In this document: positions 5,501-7,269 of the stretch, one piece after another
Layout: the number at the start of each line of letters is the position of its first letter
Numbering within the stretch: the first letter of the stretch is position 1
Made by a program: the position numbers and the translations under genes
Source of the DNA: Actinomycetes bacterium
GTDB taxonomy: Bacteria; Actinomycetota; Coriobacteriia; WRKU01; WQUG01
Reading direction: 5' to 3'
Length of the DNA: 7,269 bases
Assembly (NCBI GenBank): GCA_031268615.1
Contig: JAIRWZ010000075.1
Coordinates: forward strand, 1-7,269
Notes under the pieces: generated by a model
What the model was told of the DNA's origin: nothing
Seen by the model: only the letters and a program-made list of their open reading frames with translations
Database searches by the model: none

Positions 5501-7269
5501 GCTTTCCCCTCGACCAGGACAGGTTCAAAGGCCTGAATGCCCAGCCGGTGCAAGGTCGGGGCGCGGTTTAACAACACCGGATGGTCAGCAATGACTTCTT
5601 CCAGCACATCCCAGACAATTGCGCGCTGACGTTCAACCAGTTTTTTGGCAGCCTTGATATTGGCGGCTCCCTCACGTCCGTCAGTTTCCGTGTAGCGGTC
5701 AACCAAGCGTTTCATCACAAAGGGCTTGAAGAGCTCCAGAGCCATGTATTTTGGCAGACCACACTGATGGAGCTTCAGCTCCGGGCCACCGACAATAACG
5801 CTACGTCCGGAATAGTCAACGCGTTTTCCCAACAAGTTTTGGCGGAAGCGTCCTTGCTTGCCATTTAAGGTATGTGACAGCGATTTCAAAGCACGACCGG
5901 AGGGACCCTTAACCTGTCTGCGGTCATCGCGACGATTATCAAACAGCTTGTCCACGGCTTCCTGCAGCATACGTTTTTCGTTATTCACGATGATATCAGG
6001 CGCGCCCAAATCCAGCAGTTTTTTCAGACGGTTGTTGCGGTTAATGACACGCCGATACAAATCGTTCAAATCACTGGTGGCAAAACGTCCGCCGTCCAAC
6101 TGTACCATCGGGCGCAGTTCGGGCGGCATGACGGGCACCACATCCAGTATCATCCAGGTGGGGTCAATGCCGGATTGCACAAAGGCATCGACAACCGACA
6201 GGCGCTTAATGATTTTTTTCGTCGCGGCAGACACGGTGGCCGCCTCGCCGCTGTCCTCAGCAACTTTTTTAGCTTTTTCGTTGGCTTCACCCAACTGCTT
6301 CCGCAAACGTTTGCGCAGCTTTGAATCAGTAGGACCAGCCGCCAGATCCTCGCCGATTTCCTCCAGCAGCGTGCGCACGTGTTCTGCGCCCATGCCTCCG
6401 GTGAAATAACCGGCGTCACGTACCTTTCCGTCTGCCGCAAGTTGCACTCCATACAGACGATTCATTTCGCGATATACCAGCTCATCATCGAAAATCTGCA
6501 TCGGCTCCAGTTTGGTGAAAGCGTCAAAGGCCTCTTGGCGCACTGAACAACGCTCTTCAAATTCCTCATGTGCGTCACTCACAGTGCTGGTGGCTTCCTT
6601 GATAATGGCCTTCACACGCGCGTCAGTTTCCATTTCGCCGTGCAGAATGTCGTCGTCATCTATTTCTGCCTCACCACTGCGTAGCGCTTCTAACTGCACG
6701 GCGGCACCGGGGAATTTCTTTTTCAGACCGTGTTCGGCAATCAGCAGGGCCAGCTTTTCTTCAGCCCCCTTGTCACCTTTAGCCACACCCTTCTGTGCAG
6801 ACTTAATCTGGCGTCCTTCCGGGGCTTTAGAAACCAGACGTGTGATTTCGACGTCATCATAGTCAACCAGCGCGGCAGCCAGCGCACGGTCACGCACATT
6901 TTGCGCCTCGGCTACATCGCGATCACGCTCGCGCTCAAACTCTTCCAGACTGACACTCAATTCCTCGCGTAGTTCGGGCAGGTCCTCGGTGCGCTGTTCT
7001 TTATCGACCGAAGTAATGATTGGGCTGACAAAATACAGCACCTTCTCTAAATCCTTGTACTTAATGTCGAGAAGCGTAGACATGTGTTTGGCCACGCCCT
7101 GGGTATACCAGACGTGACTGACGGGGGCCGCCAGCTCGATATGGCCCATGCGCTCGCGACGTACCTTGGCCCGCGTAACCTCAACGCCACAACGCTCGCA
7201 CACTACGCCATGATAGCGCACACGCCGGTACTTACCACAGGAACATTCCCAGTCCTTGGTTGGCCCAAA
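2521..7269 (-). CDS. rpoC: RNA polymerase beta-prime subunit (5' partial)
   Basis: This is the catalytic beta-prime subunit of RNA polymerase. The frame is open to the right edge; 1582 residues are visible and about 60 are missing, so the full protein is near 1640, longer than E. coli (1407) or Thermus (1524). Counting from the first visible codon: zinc site 1 has Cys9, 11, 24, 27; an enlarged, charged helical region spans about 90-260; the clamp/lid segment [20 protein letters not shown] is intact; the catalytic NADFDGD (602-608) holds the three Mg-binding Asp; zinc site 2 has Cys948, 1022, 1029, 1032; the trigger loop starts at [10 protein letters not shown] (His1070); and the core ends with [18 protein letters not shown] near 1319. 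Three core motifs are divergent (see findings). Beyond the core is a tail of about 240 residues: acidic segment, low-complexity linker, and a terminal alpha-CTD-like domain. rpoB would be expected beyond the right edge. Confidence 0.98.
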   Translation of the reverse strand, partial: FGPTKDWECSCGKYRRVRYHGVVCERCGVEVTRAKVRRERMGHIELAAPVSHVWYTQGVAKHMSTLLDIKYKDLEKVLYFVSPIITSVDKEQRTEDLPELREELSVSLEEFERERDRDVAEAQNVRDRALAAALVDYDDVEITRLVSKAPEGRQIKSAQKGVAKGDKGAEEKLALLIAEHGLKKKFPGAAVQLEALRSGEAEIDDDDILHGEMETDARVKAIIKEATSTVSDAHEEFEERCSVRQEAFDAFTKLEPMQIFDDELVYREMNRLYGVQLAADGKVRDAGYFTGGMGAEHVRTLLEEIGEDLAAGPTDSKLRKRLRKQLGEANEKAKKVAEDSGEAATVSAATKKIIKRLSVVDAFVQSGIDPTWMILDVVPVMPPELRPMVQLDGGRFATSDLNDLYRRVINRNNRLKKLLDLGAPDIIVNNEKRMLQEAVDKLFDNRRDDRRQVKGPSGRALKSLSHTLNGKQGRFRQNLLGKRVDYSGRSVIVGGPELKLHQCGLPKYMALELFKPFVMKRLVDRYTETDGREGAANIKAAKKLVERQRAIVWDVLEEVIADHPVLLNRAPTLHRLGIQAFEPVLVEGKAIQLHPLVCTAFNADFDGDQMAVHVPLSTESQAEARVLMLSTNNIKSPANGKPLATPSQDMVLGIYHLTGLQEGSDGEGRIFANAKEALLAYDARAELNLQAEIAVRLKEATVVRKAKGETRGKKYKAGTRLNTTVGRIMFNRALPDDYPYINYTLDRGAVGAIVEDLADKYSTNRMSTILDELKRLGFHYATHAGLTVSLYDAMIPPNKEEILAAAEKKAEAVEDSFDIGALSGDERHREIVTIWNRATDEVGDAMIEHFDKNNPIYTMAVSGARGNLKQIRQLAGMRGLMQSPKGDVIDRPIKTNFREGLTVLEYFISTHGARKGLADTALGTETGGYTTRRFLDFVHDAIVRTEDCGTTEGVTMPLHYTSAYKAGQLDDNLIGRVLAEDVLDSSGNVVLAAGNYIADMDVLTSLAAAGAENVVIRTALTCREGRGICQKCYGYDLSNSKPVDIGTAVGVIAAQSIGEPGTQLTMRTFHTGGVAGKDITDKESGLALVNEILESPKANRTFAELTHIDGIVSFEDDEDGRVIVVTPTVGKRKKPWKTHPLDPATVTVEAGVEVAAGDPLTKGRPYGPTRLDIVGREAMLSWIINELQSVYRGQGVELNNKHFEIIASRMLSKVKILESGETDFLVDSFVDRLAYLRTNERMQAEGKQPAVARDTLIGPLQIVRASMRSLGSESFLSLASFMWTTTVLAQAAIEAREDDLVGLKENVIIGKLIPAGTGMKRYRNVGVSYKGTRIEGKNANELDLAPDVLRDDLREIESMIPEPDEWDIDPDDFVASMMWNDSEESAIDVSEYLGKAFDPTASLELEGTADGGSAAAGADFGNLDVEELLGIPSGEAAMIGTADGIDVEAATGVGAGAGGGTAGGGKDEAGAEGAVGTIGDGITGAADADAKLAGDSGRGGMATADVLDAGHDLDEPGADLSLKDIGVSTRWVKKFAEGGINTVADLMGRNELELLAIDGIGATAVNEVVAGLSAHKLPALEE
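2524..2712 (-). other. RpoC C-terminal domain resembling alpha-CTD (HhH)
   Basis: The last 63 residues of RpoC (visible residues 1520-1582) form a compact helical domain with a helix-hairpin-helix signature, [19 protein letters not shown]. Against E. coli alpha-CTD, recalled from memory, it aligns without gaps from Arg265 to Glu302. Identical residues include Arg265, Ile275, Asp280, Leu281, Arg284, Glu286, Glu288, Leu289, Leu290, Gly296 and Glu302. The DNA-contacting Lys298 and Ser299 are Thr and Ala here, and Asn268 is Lys. The alpha-CTD fold binds promoter upstream DNA and activators; whether this copy binds DNA, protein or neither is unknown. Related HhH repeats, such as those at the NusA C-terminus, are an alternative parent. 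Confidence 0.7.
2713..3045 (-). other. Low-complexity linker in the RpoC tail
   Basis: This codes for about 111 residues (visible 1409-1519) dominated by Gly, Ala and Asp, including [24 protein letters not shown] occurs twice, and LDVEE and IDVEA look like a decayed internal repeat. No hydrophobic core is evident, so it is probably a flexible tether between the polymerase core and the terminal helical domain, like the alpha-subunit linker in role but much longer. Confidence 0.75.

Overview
The window fits a bacterium of the Terrabacteria side, most likely Chloroflexota. This rests on the form of the beta-prime subunit's first zinc site (KDWECxCGKY... rather than the proteobacterial YECLCGKY), the thioredoxin sequence, and beta and beta-prime not being fused. 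The phylum is an inference by eye. Base composition is moderately GC-rich throughout, and I see no tRNA, rRNA, CRISPR array, transposase or phage gene.

Layout. The left third (1-2402) is a tight plus-strand cluster. It runs from the 3' part of a membrane-anchored TPR protein, to thioredoxin reductase (trxB), to thioredoxin (trxA), to an 83-residue helical protein of unknown function. The gaps are 29, 42 and 1 nt, so this is probably one operon. It supplies a complete NADPH-to-thioredoxin electron path, with an outward-facing TPR protein that may be a client or assembly factor. The operon ends at a long, strong hairpin (2446-2487). The right two thirds (2521-7269, minus strand) is one gene, rpoC, encoding the RNA polymerase beta-prime subunit. 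It converges on the redox operon and runs off the right edge, lacking about 60 N-terminal residues.

Most interesting content. (1) RpoC carries an unusual C-terminal tail of about 240 residues: an acidic segment, a Gly/Ala/Asp-rich linker, then a terminal 63-residue helix-hairpin-helix domain that aligns without gaps to the C-terminal domain of the RNA polymerase alpha subunit. (2) The same RpoC departs from near-invariant residues in three core motifs (bridge helix, the ITxGLPRVxELFEAR segment, the SFQETT segment), while the catalytic NADFDGD loop, trigger-loop start and both zinc sites are intact. (3) trxB holds an in-frame palindromic repeat with the dRS3-like core ATTCCC-N8-GGGAAT, followed by a second perfect hairpin. 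It adds about 20 residues to an otherwise normal enzyme.
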